Translations under genes and position numbers: made by a program
Shown here: one piece after another, positions 1 through 8,683 of the stretch
Layout of the letters: each line of letters opens with the position of its first letter
How positions within the stretch are numbered: position 1 is the stretch's first letter
Notes under the pieces: generated by a model
Database searches by the model: none
What the model was told of the DNA's origin: nothing
What the model saw: only the letters and a program-made list of their open reading frames with translations
Source of the DNA: Flavobacterium sp. LC2016-13
Lineage (GTDB): Bacteria > Bacteroidota > Bacteroidia > Flavobacteriales > Flavobacteriaceae
DNA: 64,000 nucleotides
Assembly: GCF_009707955.1 (NCBI RefSeq)
Contig: NZ_WMDQ01000002.1
Coordinates: 248,001-312,000, forward strand
Direction: 5' to 3'

Positions 1-234
1 TATTTTAAAACGGCAGAACTTTATTTAGATGGCGTAAAAAACAGACAAAGTCCAAAAGATTCAGGAAAACCTTTTAAAGGCGAAATTTTGGAAATAAAAG
101 TCGTAAATTCAATTGCCATAGCAGAAGTTAATGTAAAGATGTACGATTTTAATTATCGTGATTTTTTATCTTTCCATAAGATTAACGGAAAATGGCTTAT
201 CGTCAATAAAATGTTGACTGATGTAAGTGAATAA
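1..234 (+). CDS. NTF2-like / lumazine-binding-type protein, C-terminal part
   Basis: The reading frame is open from the left edge of the window to a TAA at 232-234, so the 5' end is missing. The visible 77 residues end with the pattern F-H-K-I-N-G-K-W-L-I-V-N-K. This is typical of the last strands of the NTF2-like fold, in particular the small Bacteroidota putative lumazine-binding (SnoaL-like) proteins. No catalytic role can be assigned from this fragment. It lies 18 bases before the nitronate monooxygenase gene on the same strand, so the two are probably co-transcribed. The family call rests on the C-terminal motif only. Confidence 0.6.
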   Translation, partial: YFKTAELYLDGVKNRQSPKDSGKPFKGEILEIKVVNSIAIAEVNVKMYDFNYRDFLSFHKINGKWLIVNKMLTDVSE

Positions 235-252
235 ACTTTAAAAGGAGAAATA

Positions 253-1338
253 ATGTGGTACAATACAAAAGCTACAGAATTATTGGGTATTCAATATCCA
301 ATTCTGCAAGGACCATTTGGAGGTAATTTATCAACGGTAGAACTAACGGCTACAGTATCAAACGCTGGCGGACTTGGCGGTTACGGAGCGTACACAATGT
401 CTCCTCAGGAAATTTTTGATGTAGACAAGCAAATAAAAGCAGCAACAGATAAACCTTATAACATCAACCTTTGGGTTTCAGATCATGATATTCCTGAATC
501 TGGGTTAACCGATGAAAAATACAATCAGGCGAAGGCATTATATAAACCTTATTTTGATGAAGTTGGACTTCCGTTACCGGAAAAGCCAATTCCATTTCAA
601 TCAAGATTTGAAAATCAACTGGAAGTAATTTTAGACATACGTCCCAAAGTATTCAGTTTTATGTTTGGAGTTCCTTCTGCCGATATTTTAGAACAATGTC
701 GCAAATTAGGAATTGTCACCGTTGGCGCAGCAACTACTTTAGATGAAGCCATTTTTCTGGAAGCGGCAGGAGTTGATATGATTATCGCATCTGGTTTTGA
801 AGCCGGCGGACACAGACCTTCATTTTTGGCTTCGGCAGAATCATCTGTAACAGGAAGTTTTGTATTACTGCAATTGATTCGCGAAAAAGTAAAAATCCCC
901 GTTATTGCCGCTGGAGGAATTGCTAACGGAAAAGGCGTTGCAGCAGCATTAGCGCTGGGAGCAGATGCAGCTCAAATTGGAACCGCATTTCTGGCAACCG
1001 ATGAATCAAATGCATTGCCTATTCACAGAGAAATGTTATTTTCTGATGCTGCAAAGTATACAACACTATCTCGTGCTTACACAGGAAGACTCGGACGTGG
1101 AATTACAAGCAGAATTGCCAAAGAGGTTTTAGGAAAGGAAGAAAGCATTTTACCATTTCCGTTGCAAACCACACTTATGGCACCATTGCGAAAAGCAGCT
1201 CTTGATCAACAAAAATGGGATATGATTTTATTTTGGGGCGGACAAATAGCTCCAATTTTAAAACACACAAAAGCAAAAGAGTTAATGCATTCTTTAATAG
1301 AAGAAACATCAACGTATTTCGGCGATCTGAAAGCTTAA
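253..1338 (+). CDS. Nitronate monooxygenase (2-nitropropane dioxygenase family)
   Basis: This is a 361-aa cytosolic flavoprotein with a TIM-barrel fold. Family members oxidise alkyl nitronates, such as propionate 3-nitronate, using FMN and oxygen. The N-terminus (L-G-I-Q-Y-P-I-L-Q-G-P-F-G-G) is the standard start of the barrel. The A-G-G-H-R motif near residue 186 contains the histidine usually called the catalytic base. G-G-I-A-N-G-K-G near residue 223 and A-D-A-A-Q-I-G-T-A-F form the FMN phosphate site. The length is normal for the family. A clear ribosome binding site (AAAGGAG) lies a few bases before the ATG. A strong terminator follows the gene, so it closes the operon begun by the upstream partial gene. 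Confidence 0.9.
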   Translation: MWYNTKATELLGIQYPILQGPFGGNLSTVELTATVSNAGGLGGYGAYTMSPQEIFDVDKQIKAATDKPYNINLWVSDHDIPESGLTDEKYNQAKALYKPYFDEVGLPLPEKPIPFQSRFENQLEVILDIRPKVFSFMFGVPSADILEQCRKLGIVTVGAATTLDEAIFLEAAGVDMIIASGFEAGGHRPSFLASAESSVTGSFVLLQLIREKVKIPVIAAGGIANGKGVAAALALGADAAQIGTAFLATDESNALPIHREMLFSDAAKYTTLSRAYTGRLGRGITSRIAKEVLGKEESILPFPLQTTLMAPLRKAALDQQKWDMILFWGGQIAPILKHTKAKELMHSLIEETSTYFGDLKA

Positions 1339-1367
1339 TTTAAGTTGTTAAACACAGATTGTTTAAA

Positions 1368-1396
1368 AAGAACCTCATAGCAGGTTCTTTTTTTGT
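1368..1396 (+). terminator. Rho-independent terminator after nitronate monooxygenase
   Basis: AAGAACCT at 1368-1375 pairs perfectly with AGGTTCTT at 1382-1389 across a six-base loop, and a T run follows. It ends the first transcription unit of the window. Confidence 0.85.
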
Positions 1397-1621
1397 TTTA
1401 TAAATAACGTGAGATATTTAATCACAAAATAATAAAAAAGACACGTTAAGTTCTGATTATCAGATATTCAATGTTGTTAATGTTTAAATTTACATGATTA
1501 TAATTCGATTCTTAGAAGTATCACCTACAGGTAGTTAACCTACTAATTCCTTTCTCTTCCATCAATTTGACTGTATGAAATTTGTATGTTCCTCAGCATA
1601 TAAAATTTTCAGGTTTATGTA

Positions 1622-1696
1622 TGTCCGTTTCAGGATACACTTCGTCCGTTTAGGCTATTTCGTGATTGTAACAGCGCTGTTGCCATTATACTTTTG
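1622..1696 (+). promoter_or_regulatory. Promoter with 21-bp-spaced direct repeat (AraC-type operator)
   Basis: TGTCCGTTT at 1622-1630 and CGTCCGTTT at 1643-1651 start 21 bases apart, the usual spacing of AraC-family half-sites. A TTG (-33 type) lies at 1666-1668. Exactly 20 bases after it is TACTTTTG (1689-1696), a good match to the Bacteroidota -7 box TAnnTTTG. The same layout occurs before the genes at 3777 and 12885. The rest of the 400-base gap from 1339 holds only the terminator and AT-rich sequence. Confidence 0.7.
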
Positions 1697-1742
1697 ACGA
1701 AGAAATTAACTGATAAACATATAATTTAAAAAATCAAAAACA

Positions 1743-3041
1743 ATGGAAACAATTAAAAACAAACGCAGTTTTCTGAATGCAATTGCAGCAGGAACTTTTA
1801 TGTTGATCGCAGCGACAGGCTTCGCACAACAAAAACAAACTAAAGCCGATTCAGATGCAATTCGTCCGTATCATATTAGCATTTCTCAGGAAGCGATAAC
1901 AGAATTACGCAATCGTGTAAACGCTACAAGATGGCCGGATAAAGAAACCGTTACAGATCAATCACAAGGCGTTAAACTGCAACAAATTCAAAATCTTGTA
2001 AAATATTGGGGAACGGATTATGACTGGCATAAAACAGAAACAAAACTAAATGCTTTGCCTCAGTTTGTAACTAATATCGACGGATTGGATATTCAGTTCA
2101 TTCAAATAAAATCAAAACATAAAAATGCATTTCCGTTAATTATTACTCACGGTTGGCCTGGATCTTTCTTTGAACTTCTTAAAGTGATTGGTCCATTAAC
2201 AGATCCAACTGCTTATGGAGGAAAAGCCGAAGACGCTTTCGATCTTGTAATTCCGTCAATGCCGGGTTACGGTTTCTCAGAAAAACCAACAGGAACAGGT
2301 TGGGGGCCGGAAAAAATTGGAAAAGCCTGGAATGTTTTAATGAAACGTTTAGGCTACAAACATTATGTTTCTCAAGGTGGAGACTGGGGATCTGTAATTG
2401 CAGATGCGATGGCACGCCAGGCTCCTGAAGGGTTATTGGGAATTCACTTAAATATGCCCGCAACAGTTCCCGCAGATATTTCAAAAGCTTTACAAAACGG
2501 AAATCCCGCACCTGCAGGATTATCAGTAAAAGAAAAAGCAGCTTTCAATTCGCTTAATAAATTATATACCAAAGGTGCAGGTTATGCCGGAATGATGGTA
2601 ACACGTCCGCAAACTTTAGGTTACGGACTTACAGATTCTCCGGTTGGTTTGGCTTCATTTTTCTTAGATAAATTCAACGATTGGACTTATAGCGGAGGAA
2701 ATGCCGAAAAATCACTTACAAAAGACGAAATTCTTGACGACATCTCATTATACTGGTTTACAAACACAGCAAATTCATCAGCACAATTGTATTGGGAAAA
2801 CAATACCAACAATTTCAATGTTGTAGAACAAAGAACTAATGAAATTAAAATTCCGGTTGCGATTACCGTTTTCCCGGGAGAAATTTATCAGGCACCAAAA
2901 AGCTGGGCTGAAAAAGCATATAAAAACCTGATTTATTTTAACGAAGTAAACAAAGGCGGACATTTTGCTTCTTGGGAAGAACCACAACTTTTTACAATTG
3001 AACTTCGTGCTGCTTTTAAATCATTGAGGAAAAACAATTAA
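1743..3041 (+). CDS. Exported epoxide hydrolase (EHN domain + alpha/beta hydrolase)
   Basis: This 432-aa protein starts with a signal peptide (lysine-rich n-region, hydrophobic stretch, A-T-G-F-A-Q cleavage region near residue 29). An epoxide hydrolase N-terminal domain follows (I-R-P-Y-H-I-S-I-S-Q-E-A-I near residue 40, R-W-P-D). The alpha/beta hydrolase core has the oxyanion motif H-G-W-P-G-S near residue 136, the nucleophile aspartate in G-G-D-W-G near 213, and the catalytic histidine in G-G-H-F-A-S-W-E-E-P near 407. All residues needed for epoxide hydrolysis appear present. The family resembles juvenile hormone and microsomal epoxide hydrolases; the real substrate is unknown. Its promoter matches that of the alpha/beta hydrolase at 3777, so the two are probably co-regulated. 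Export implies a periplasmic role. Confidence 0.88.
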   Translation: METIKNKRSFLNAIAAGTFMLIAATGFAQQKQTKADSDAIRPYHISISQEAITELRNRVNATRWPDKETVTDQSQGVKLQQIQNLVKYWGTDYDWHKTETKLNALPQFVTNIDGLDIQFIQIKSKHKNAFPLIITHGWPGSFFELLKVIGPLTDPTAYGGKAEDAFDLVIPSMPGYGFSEKPTGTGWGPEKIGKAWNVLMKRLGYKHYVSQGGDWGSVIADAMARQAPEGLLGIHLNMPATVPADISKALQNGNPAPAGLSVKEKAAFNSLNKLYTKGAGYAGMMVTRPQTLGYGLTDSPVGLASFFLDKFNDWTYSGGNAEKSLTKDEILDDISLYWFTNTANSSAQLYWENNTNNFNVVEQRTNEIKIPVAITVFPGEIYQAPKSWAEKAYKNLIYFNEVNKGGHFASWEEPQLFTIELRAAFKSLRKNN

Positions 3042-3141
3042 AAATTAGAAATTAAAAATTAAAGTCAATTCAAAGATTAAGCATTAAACAGATTAAAAAT
3101 AAAATCTGCAAAATCTGCAAAATCTGCGAGAAAAAACATCT

Positions 3142-3185
3142 AACACATAGATTTAGCCTAAAAATCAACACAAAATCTATGTGTT
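3142..3185. repeat. Short member of the ACACATAG palindromic repeat family
   Basis: AACACATAGATTT at 3142-3154 is the exact reverse complement of AAATCTATGTGTT at 3173-3185. The arms resemble the ends of the longer palindromes at 11486-11623 and 56413-56555. Just before it (about 3101-3131), AAAATCTGC is repeated three times and followed by GAGA, a phrase that recurs in the hairpin at 12766-12868. Confidence 0.6.
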
Positions 3186-3219
3186 TAAACACACACACAA
3201 CAATTCAAATCAAACAAAT

Positions 3220-3630
3220 ATGAAAACAAATAAAAAATACAGTTTATATACTATTGCTGTTCTAAGTTTTATGGCATTATTCATTTCAAATAATGTTTCG
3301 GCGCAAAAATCGGGCATTACAAGAACAGATTTACAAAAACACGACATAAGTGTCGCTGGACATGAAACTGTTCAATCACGAATCGATTTTGAGCCTCATA
3401 CAGCTTTTGGGAAACATTCTCATCCCGGCGAAGAAGTTATTTATGTACTTGAAGGTTCTCTGGAATATCAAATTGAAGATAAAACGCCAATAACATTAAA
3501 AGCAGGAGAAGTACTCTTTATTCCCGCAGGTCAGGTTCATTCAGCGAAAAACAATACAAATGCCAAAGCTTCAGAACTGGCAACTTATATTGTCGAGAAA
3601 GGAAAACCTATTCTGGTACTAAGTAAATAA
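3220..3630 (+). CDS. Exported cupin-domain protein
   Basis: This is a small single-cupin protein of 136 aa with a signal peptide ending near V-S-A-Q. The start is placed at the ATG of M-K-T-N-K-K-Y-S. The reading frame is open further upstream to 3181, but that extension runs through a palindromic repeat and would put 13 non-signal-like residues before the leader. The cupin metal motifs are visible: F-G-K-H-S-H-P-G-E-E-V-I-Y-V-L-E-G (first histidines and glutamate) and F-I-P-A-G-Q-V-H-S-A (last histidine). Small exported cupins of this kind bind a metal, but their substrate is usually unknown. There is no obvious promoter, so read-through from the epoxide hydrolase gene is possible. Confidence 0.82.
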   Translation: MKTNKKYSLYTIAVLSFMALFISNNVSAQKSGITRTDLQKHDISVAGHETVQSRIDFEPHTAFGKHSHPGEEVIYVLEGSLEYQIEDKTPITLKAGEVLFIPAGQVHSAKNNTNAKASELATYIVEKGKPILVLSK

Positions 3631-3658
3631 AACATTCTTAAAACCTCAGGTTTTTGTC

Positions 3659-3733
3659 TGTCCGTTTCAACCTTTACTTTGTCCGTTTGAGCTATTTTCT
3701 GATTGTAAAACGAGCATTGTCAGAATACCTTTG
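3659..3733 (+). promoter_or_regulatory. Promoter with 21-bp-spaced direct repeat, second copy
   Basis: TGTCCGTTT occurs at 3659-3667 and 3680-3688, 21 bases apart. TTG follows at 3703-3705, and TACCTTTG at 3726-3733 after exactly 20 bases. The distances from repeat to TTG (14) and from TTG to -7 (20) equal those before the gene at 1743. The bases after the -7 box (GACGAAGAAATTAACT) are also identical in the two promoters. Confidence 0.72.
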
Positions 3734-3776
3734 ACGAAGAAATTAACTAATAATCAAACTATTAAAATTAATACTA

Positions 3777-4793
3777 ATGAAAACAATACAAAAAAACAAA
3801 AGCAGCTTCACAAACAGAATAGCTTCTAAAATAGTTTTAATTGCTGCTTTATTTTTCACAATGGCATCAATCAATGCACAATCAGAAAAACCAACAACAA
3901 GTTCTCTTGGAACGTTAAAACAAATTAATGCCGGACTTTTGAATGTTGGTTATGCCGAAGCCGGACCTTCAACAGGAAAAGCGGTAATTTTACTTCACGG
4001 CTGGCCTTACGATATTCACAGTTACAATGAAGTAGTGCCAATATTAGTCGCAAAAGGCTACAGAGTGATTACACCTTATTTAAGAGGATCGGGAACAACA
4101 ACGTTTCTTTCAAAAGATACTTTTAGAAACGGACAACAAGCAGCATTGGCAAGTGATATTATCGCTTTGATGGATGCACTTAAAATTGATAAAGCGATTA
4201 TTGGCGGTTTCGATTGGGGAGCAAGAACAGCAGTGGTTATGGCAGCACTTTGGCCGGAACGTTTAACCGGACTGGTATCTGTAAGTGGTTACTTGGTTGT
4301 AAATCTTGAAGCAAACCTAAAACCATTGCCTCCAACAGCAGAGCTAGGATGGTGGTACCAGTATTATTTTGCTACAGAAAGAGGAAAATTAGGTTACACA
4401 CAAAACACGTATGAATTTAATAAACTGATCTGGAAAATTGCTTCTCCGTTATGGAATTTCGATAAAGCAACTTACGATCAAACCGCACAATCTTTTGATA
4501 ATCCGGATCACGTTGCAATTGTAATTCACAATTACAGATGGAGACAATCGCTTGAAACAGGAGAATCTAAATACGATGCGTTAGAGAAAAAATTGGCGTC
4601 AAGACCTGAAATTAAAGTTCCAACCATTACGATAGGAAGTGATTTCGACGGCGCAAACGCAGACGGAAAAGCATACGCAAGTAAATTTACAGGTAAATAC
4701 ACTCACAGAATTCTAAAAGGAATTGGCCACAATGTACCTCAAGAAGATCCAAAGGCATTTGCACAAGCAATTATTGATGTTGCTAATGATTAA
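3777..4793 (+). CDS. Exported alpha/beta hydrolase (haloalkane dehalogenase / epoxide hydrolase-like)
   Basis: This 338-aa protein has a signal peptide (K-I-V-L-I-A-A-L-F-F-T-M-A-S-I-N-A-Q) and one alpha/beta hydrolase domain. Visible motifs are H-G-W-P near residue 75 (oxyanion), G-G-F-D-W-G-A-R near 143-149 with an aspartate nucleophile instead of serine, and G-I-G-H-N-V-P-Q-E-D near 315 with the catalytic histidine. An aspartate nucleophile points to the dehalogenase/epoxide hydrolase group rather than to an esterase. It shares its promoter architecture with the epoxide hydrolase at 1743 but is only distantly related to it, lacking the EHN domain. The substrate is not known. Confidence 0.85.
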   Translation: MKTIQKNKSSFTNRIASKIVLIAALFFTMASINAQSEKPTTSSLGTLKQINAGLLNVGYAEAGPSTGKAVILLHGWPYDIHSYNEVVPILVAKGYRVITPYLRGSGTTTFLSKDTFRNGQQAALASDIIALMDALKIDKAIIGGFDWGARTAVVMAALWPERLTGLVSVSGYLVVNLEANLKPLPPTAELGWWYQYYFATERGKLGYTQNTYEFNKLIWKIASPLWNFDKATYDQTAQSFDNPDHVAIVIHNYRWRQSLETGESKYDALEKKLASRPEIKVPTITIGSDFDGANADGKAYASKFTGKYTHRILKGIGHNVPQEDPKAFAQAIIDVAND

Positions 4794-4879
4794 TTACTTT
4801 TTGCATCTCACATTTTAGAAATCAATATCAAGCATATAAAATTCACAATTAATAATTCACAATTCACAATTAAAAAGTT

Positions 4880-5290
4880 ATGGAAACAAAAGTTTTATAC
4901 ACAGGAAAAACACACACAACAGGCGGTCGCGAAGGAGCATCTCAAAGTTCAGATGATCAATTAAACATTAAACTTAGCTCACCGGGAACTTCACGTCCGG
5001 GAACAAATCCGGAGCAGCTTTTTGCAGCAGGATGGTCAGCTTGCTTTATTGGCGCAATGGGAATCGCAGCTTCAGGATTAGGCATTAAACTTCCTGCAGA
5101 TACAGTCGTAGATGCTGAGGTCGATTTATGCAACACAGATGGCGCTTATTCTTTACAGGCACGTCTTAATATCACTCTACCGGGTTTAGACGCTGAAACA
5201 GCAAGAAAAGTGGCTGATTTGGCACATCAAACCTGTCCTTACTCTAAAGCAACAAGAGGAAATATTAATGTTGAAATTAATATTCTGTAA
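4880..5290 (+). CDS. ohr: Organic hydroperoxide resistance protein (OsmC/Ohr family)
   Basis: This 136-aa protein reduces organic peroxides through two redox cysteines. C55 in G-W-S-A-C-F-I-G-A and C119 in H-Q-T-C-P-Y-S-K-A-T-R-G-N are both present in the Ohr arrangement. The N-terminus (V-L-Y-T-G-K-T-H-T-T-G-G-R-E-G) and the N-P-E-Q-L-F-A-A-G segment are also typical of Ohr rather than OsmC. Length is normal. It follows the alpha/beta hydrolase by 86 bases of AT-rich sequence with repeats of AATTCACAATT. No OhrR-type regulator is next to it. Confidence 0.92.
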   Translation: METKVLYTGKTHTTGGREGASQSSDDQLNIKLSSPGTSRPGTNPEQLFAAGWSACFIGAMGIAASGLGIKLPADTVVDAEVDLCNTDGAYSLQARLNITLPGLDAETARKVADLAHQTCPYSKATRGNINVEINIL

Positions 5291-5308
5291 TAATCTGTTT
5301 AATCTTTC

Positions 5309-5412
5309 TAACCTGCAAGGTTTTCAAAACCTTGTAGGTTTAAACAGTATCAGCAAGATATTTTTCTCAGCTTTTACAAATCATGCATACAAGGTTTTCA
5401 AAACCTTGCAGG
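5309..5412. repeat. Two copies of a CAAGGTTTTCAAAACCTTG palindrome
   Basis: AACCTGCAAGGTTTT followed by C and AAAACCTTGTAGGTT (5310-5340) forms a hairpin with one mismatch. A second copy of the same core with shorter arms lies at 5388-5412. They bracket the gap between ohr and the DUF1223 gene. They look like dispersed intergenic palindromes and could also act as a terminator for ohr, although no T run follows. Confidence 0.6.
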
Positions 5413-5431
5413 AAACCCAAAGAAGATAATC

Positions 5432-6205
5432 ATGAAAAAAATAAAAATAATACCAGCGTTTTTTATCACACTAATACAGCTAATTGCTATGACAGCTTTT
5501 GGACAAAATACTACAGAGAAAAAAGCCGTAAAGGGATTTGCGCTTTTAGAATTATATACTTCAGAAGGCTGTTCGAGTTGTCCGCCTGCGGATGAATTGA
5601 TGGGAAGAATTCAAAATGAATACAAAGACGAAAATGTCTATATTTTGGCATATCATGTTGATTATTGGGACAGACAAGGCTGGAAGGATGTTTTTGGCAA
5701 TGCAGATTTCACCAAAAGACAATACGAATATGCAACTTTTTTAGGAAAACAACAAGTCTATACGCCACAAGTAATCGTTAACGGAAAAGCTGATTATATT
5801 GCTTCTCAGGAAACGATTGTGAGAAATGCTATTAAGCAAGCACTTTCGAAACCTGCCGCTTCCAATTTATCTTTACAGGCGAATCAAAATAATAATAATC
5901 TAAACGTAAATTATACTGTTGAAGGAGTTTCAAAAAACAGCAATTTGTTAATTGCGATTGTTCAAAAATATGCAAAAAGTAATGTGAAAAGAGGAGAGAA
6001 TGCAAATCGTATTTTATCCCATTATCAAATTGTTCATCATTTACAAATTGTTGATTTAGCCAAAGAAAAAAAAGGAACAACATCCATTCATTTACCTAAA
6101 AATTTTGATGCAAAAGAGTTCGAAATAATCGGTTTTGTGCAGGATATGAAAACCGGAAGTATTTTGGGCGTCACCAAAGCAATTTTACAACAATCATCAT
6201 TATAA
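5432..6205 (+). CDS. Exported DUF1223 thioredoxin-like protein
   Basis: This 257-aa protein has a signal peptide (I-A-M-T-A-F-G-Q) and a DUF1223 domain, a thioredoxin-like fold. The hallmark F-A-L-L-E-L-Y-T-S-E-G-C-S-S-C-P-P-A-D-E-L-M contains a CxxC pair (C47, C50). H-V-D-Y-W-D-R-Q-G-W-K-D and Y-T-P-Q-V-I-V-N-G-K are the other conserved family motifs. The presence of CxxC suggests a redox or thiol role in the periplasm; no biochemical function is established for the family that I can name. A paralogue lies at 8658 on the other strand. A weak hairpin with a T run (6235-6257) follows. Confidence 0.85.
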   Translation: MKKIKIIPAFFITLIQLIAMTAFGQNTTEKKAVKGFALLELYTSEGCSSCPPADELMGRIQNEYKDENVYILAYHVDYWDRQGWKDVFGNADFTKRQYEYATFLGKQQVYTPQVIVNGKADYIASQETIVRNAIKQALSKPAASNLSLQANQNNNNLNVNYTVEGVSKNSNLLIAIVQKYAKSNVKRGENANRILSHYQIVHHLQIVDLAKEKKGTTSIHLPKNFDAKEFEIIGFVQDMKTGSILGVTKAILQQSSL

Positions 6206-6234
6206 AATATTGTTGATTAAATAAACACAATTAT

Positions 6235-6257
6235 AGTCTCTAAACAGAGGCTTTTTT
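6235..6257 (+). terminator. Weak terminator hairpin after DUF1223 gene
   Basis: GTCTCT and AGAGGC flank a short loop (one imperfect pair) and a run of six T follows. The position after the stop codon and the T run support a terminator, but the stem is short. Confidence 0.45.
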
Positions 6258-6844
6258 GTGTATGAAAAATATATTTTATATTTAAAGTAAAAATAAATAT
6301 AAAGTTAGTTAAAATATTTAATATCAATAAATAAGTGTTTTATTTTTATGAATTTAAAGTATTTGTTTTTTGTTAAATTTAAAAACCCTTTTTATCAAAG
6401 ATTTAGACTGTTTTGAAGTCGTTTTTATACTGTTTCAGGGTATTAAAAAGGTTGGTTTTGATCCTGATTTTTATGAATTTATTGTTTTTTAAAATAAATT
6501 CAATTTACAGTAGTAGAATAGTGGATTTTTTGCAAAATTTTAAATGTCAGAAATCAAAGAAAACAGAAGTCATTTTTTAGATTTTAAAATAGACAAATTT
6601 CATCATAATAAACGTTAAAATGGTCATTTTTAGCGTTATGACGAAATGGCAGTCGGTATGATTTTAAATTTATAACTAATAGATAACCAGTTACTTTAGT
6701 TGAAATAATTAAAGTTGTTATTAAATATTGTTTTGAGCACTATTTTTCTGCCATCTAAAAATCAGAATTCATTTTTATGGGCTAAAAATACCTCTAAAAT
6801 ATGCTATCTTTGACGAAGCAGGATTAAAAAAACAGACTAAAATT
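6258..6844. other. Long AT-rich intergenic region with a promoter at its end
   Basis: No convincing reading frame or structured element was seen across these 590 bases. TATCTTTG at 6805-6812, 33 bases before the histidine kinase start, is a good -7 box. The sequence after it (GACGAAG) also follows the -7 boxes at 1689 and 3726. No clear -33 TTG is placed correctly. Confidence 0.5.
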
Positions 6845-7861
6845 ATGGAAAAAATAAAACGCTTTCAGGTTTCCCGAAAGGTCATTTGGGGAAGTTCTAT
6901 AGCACTGGCAATTCTTGCTTCAATACCCAAATTATTTGATGGAGATTCGACGGTTGGCGATATCATAATCAACTCATCGATTACGCTGTTATTTTCTATT
7001 TTTATATGGTATTATAATATTTATAGTCTGCCTAAATTTTCGGCACAACGAACTCATACCAGTTTATTCAACTGGAAACTTTTATTGAGCGTCATAATGG
7101 GTATTTTGGTAATGGTTTTGATTGTAATTGGACATCAGGAACTTTTTCAGATTTCTAAAATGGACGCTCCAATTATGTTCGAATTGCGAGGCATTTTAAT
7201 CAATTTGATTGTTTATATGTTCCTGCATTTGCTTTTTCAAAACTATCAAACCCAACAAATGAGTGTAGAATTGGAAATTACCAAAGCCGTAAATCTGGGC
7301 GCACAATACGAACTTTTAAAGCAACAAGTCAATCCGCATTTCCTATTCAACAGTTTAAATACATTAAAATCGATGGTTGATATTCAGGATCCTCAAAGTT
7401 CTGATTTTATTTTGAAACTATCTGATTTTTACCGATTTACATTAGAAAGCCGAAAGTTAGACTTGATATCGCTTCGGGAAGAACTTCAAATCCTGGATTC
7501 GTATGTTTATTTACTGAAAGCCCGTTTTGAAGACGGTTTTGTTTTGAATAATAACGTCGATCAAAAACAATACGATTCTGCAATTCCGCCTTTTACTTTA
7601 CAATTGCTAATCGAGAATTGCATCAAACATAACGTTGTTTCGCTCGATAAACCGCTGCAAATCGATTTATATACAGAAGACGACTTTCTGGTTATAGAAA
7701 ACCAAATTCAGCTTAAAAGAGGCGTATTATCGACCGGAGTAGGTTTAGATAATATCAACCAGCGTTTTATCCATTTGGTTCATAAAGAAATTGAAATTGA
7801 TAAAAATGAAACTACTTTTAAAGTAAAAATACCACTGATTTATGACTATCGTAATAATTGA
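6845..7861 (+). CDS. Membrane sensor histidine kinase, LytS/YehU type
   Basis: This 338-aa kinase has four predicted membrane segments (residues about 13-30, 38-58, 75-95 and 108-130) followed by a His_kinase (PF06580) domain. The phosphoacceptor box is Q-Q-V-N-P-H-F-L-F-N-S-L-N-T-L near residue 164. The ATP-binding N-box is L-L-I-E-N-C-I-K-H-N, and the glycine box is S-T-G-V-G-L-D-N-I-N-Q-R-F. There is no separate sensor domain, so the signal is probably sensed in the membrane. The gene overlaps the following response regulator by 20 bases, which indicates translational coupling and a cognate pair. Confidence 0.9.
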   Translation: MEKIKRFQVSRKVIWGSSIALAILASIPKLFDGDSTVGDIIINSSITLLFSIFIWYYNIYSLPKFSAQRTHTSLFNWKLLLSVIMGILVMVLIVIGHQELFQISKMDAPIMFELRGILINLIVYMFLHLLFQNYQTQQMSVELEITKAVNLGAQYELLKQQVNPHFLFNSLNTLKSMVDIQDPQSSDFILKLSDFYRFTLESRKLDLISLREELQILDSYVYLLKARFEDGFVLNNNVDQKQYDSAIPPFTLQLLIENCIKHNVVSLDKPLQIDLYTEDDFLVIENQIQLKRGVLSTGVGLDNINQRFIHLVHKEIEIDKNETTFKVKIPLIYDYRNN

Positions 7862-8609
7862 AGATGAAGTAAAAACGGCCAAAGCACTTGGCCAGCTTAT
7901 TTTGAGCATCAGGCCAGATGCGCAAATCCTGTCGTATATTCAAAGTATTGACGGAGCGGTTAGTTATCTTTCAGAAAATGATCAACCGGATCTTATCTTT
8001 ATGGATATTCAGCTTGCAGACGGTTTATGCTTTGAGATTTTTAAAAATGTTGAGGTTCTGTCACCTGTGATATTCTGTACAGCTTTTGATGATTATGCGA
8101 TTGAAGCATTCAAATCAAACGGAATCGATTATGTATTGAAACCTTTTTCAAGAGAAAGCATTGCGCAGGCCATTAAAAAAGCGGGAGAATTGAAGAATTT
8201 CTTTCAAAGAAATAAAAAAGCAATGCCTGATTTTGAGTATTTATTAACCAGAACCGGCGAAAATACAGGAAAAAGCAGCTTCCTGGTTTTTAAAAACAAT
8301 AAATACCAAACCGTTCTAACAGAGAATATTGCATTTTTTTATATCAAAAACGAAACGCCAACGATTATGTCGTTTGATAAAACAGAATATCAGCTTACAC
8401 AATCGTTAGATGAAATTCATAAACTCTTATCACCAACACAATTCTTTAGAATCAACAGGCAATATTTGGTTAATTTTTCAGCAATAAGAGAAGCAGAGCA
8501 TTATTTTTCACGCAAATTAATCATCAAACTAACCGTTCCAACCGAAGAAAAACTATTGGTAGGAAAAGAGAAAGCTACTGCGTTTTTGAGTTGGTTAGAA
8601 AACAGATAA
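7842..8609 (+). CDS. LytTR-family response regulator
   Basis: This 255-aa protein has an N-terminal receiver domain (E-D-E acidic pair near residue 7, phosphoacceptor D55 in F-M-D-I-Q-L, T/A and K in C-T-A-F and V-L-K-P-F) and a C-terminal LytTR DNA-binding domain (F-F-R-I-N-R-Q-Y-L-V-N near residue 205). It overlaps the kinase gene at 6845 and is its partner. A strong bidirectional terminator follows. Targets are not evident from the window; LytTR proteins bind paired direct repeats upstream of promoters. Confidence 0.92.
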   Translation: MTIVIIEDEVKTAKALGQLILSIRPDAQILSYIQSIDGAVSYLSENDQPDLIFMDIQLADGLCFEIFKNVEVLSPVIFCTAFDDYAIEAFKSNGIDYVLKPFSRESIAQAIKKAGELKNFFQRNKKAMPDFEYLLTRTGENTGKSSFLVFKNNKYQTVLTENIAFFYIKNETPTIMSFDKTEYQLTQSLDEIHKLLSPTQFFRINRQYLVNFSAIREAEHYFSRKLIIKLTVPTEEKLLVGKEKATAFLSWLENR

Positions 8610-8637
8610 TTATCTTTTAAAAATTCCACATAGATTA

Positions 8638-8683
8638 AAACAACAAAAGCTGATTTATTAATTTAAATCAGCTTTTGTTGTTT
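8638..8683. terminator. Bidirectional terminator between convergent genes
   Basis: A perfect inverted repeat (AACAACAAAAGCTGATTT at about 8639-8656, its complement at 8665-8682) separates the converging LytTR and DUF1223 genes. It overlaps the end of the DUF1223 gene. A-rich and T-rich flanks suit termination in both directions. Confidence 0.8.

Noticed and set aside
2179-2511. 110-codon open frame opposite the epoxide hydrolase
   Set aside because: It lies wholly within a well-supported gene on the other strand and shows no domain.
4836-4874. AATTCACAATT tandem repeats as an operator for ohr
   Set aside because: Low-complexity sequence of a kind common between genes here, with no fit to an OhrR-type palindrome.
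5383-5595. Open frame of 70 codons upstream of the DUF1223 gene
   Set aside because: It overlaps the real gene in another frame and starts inside a palindromic repeat; the product has no leader or domain.
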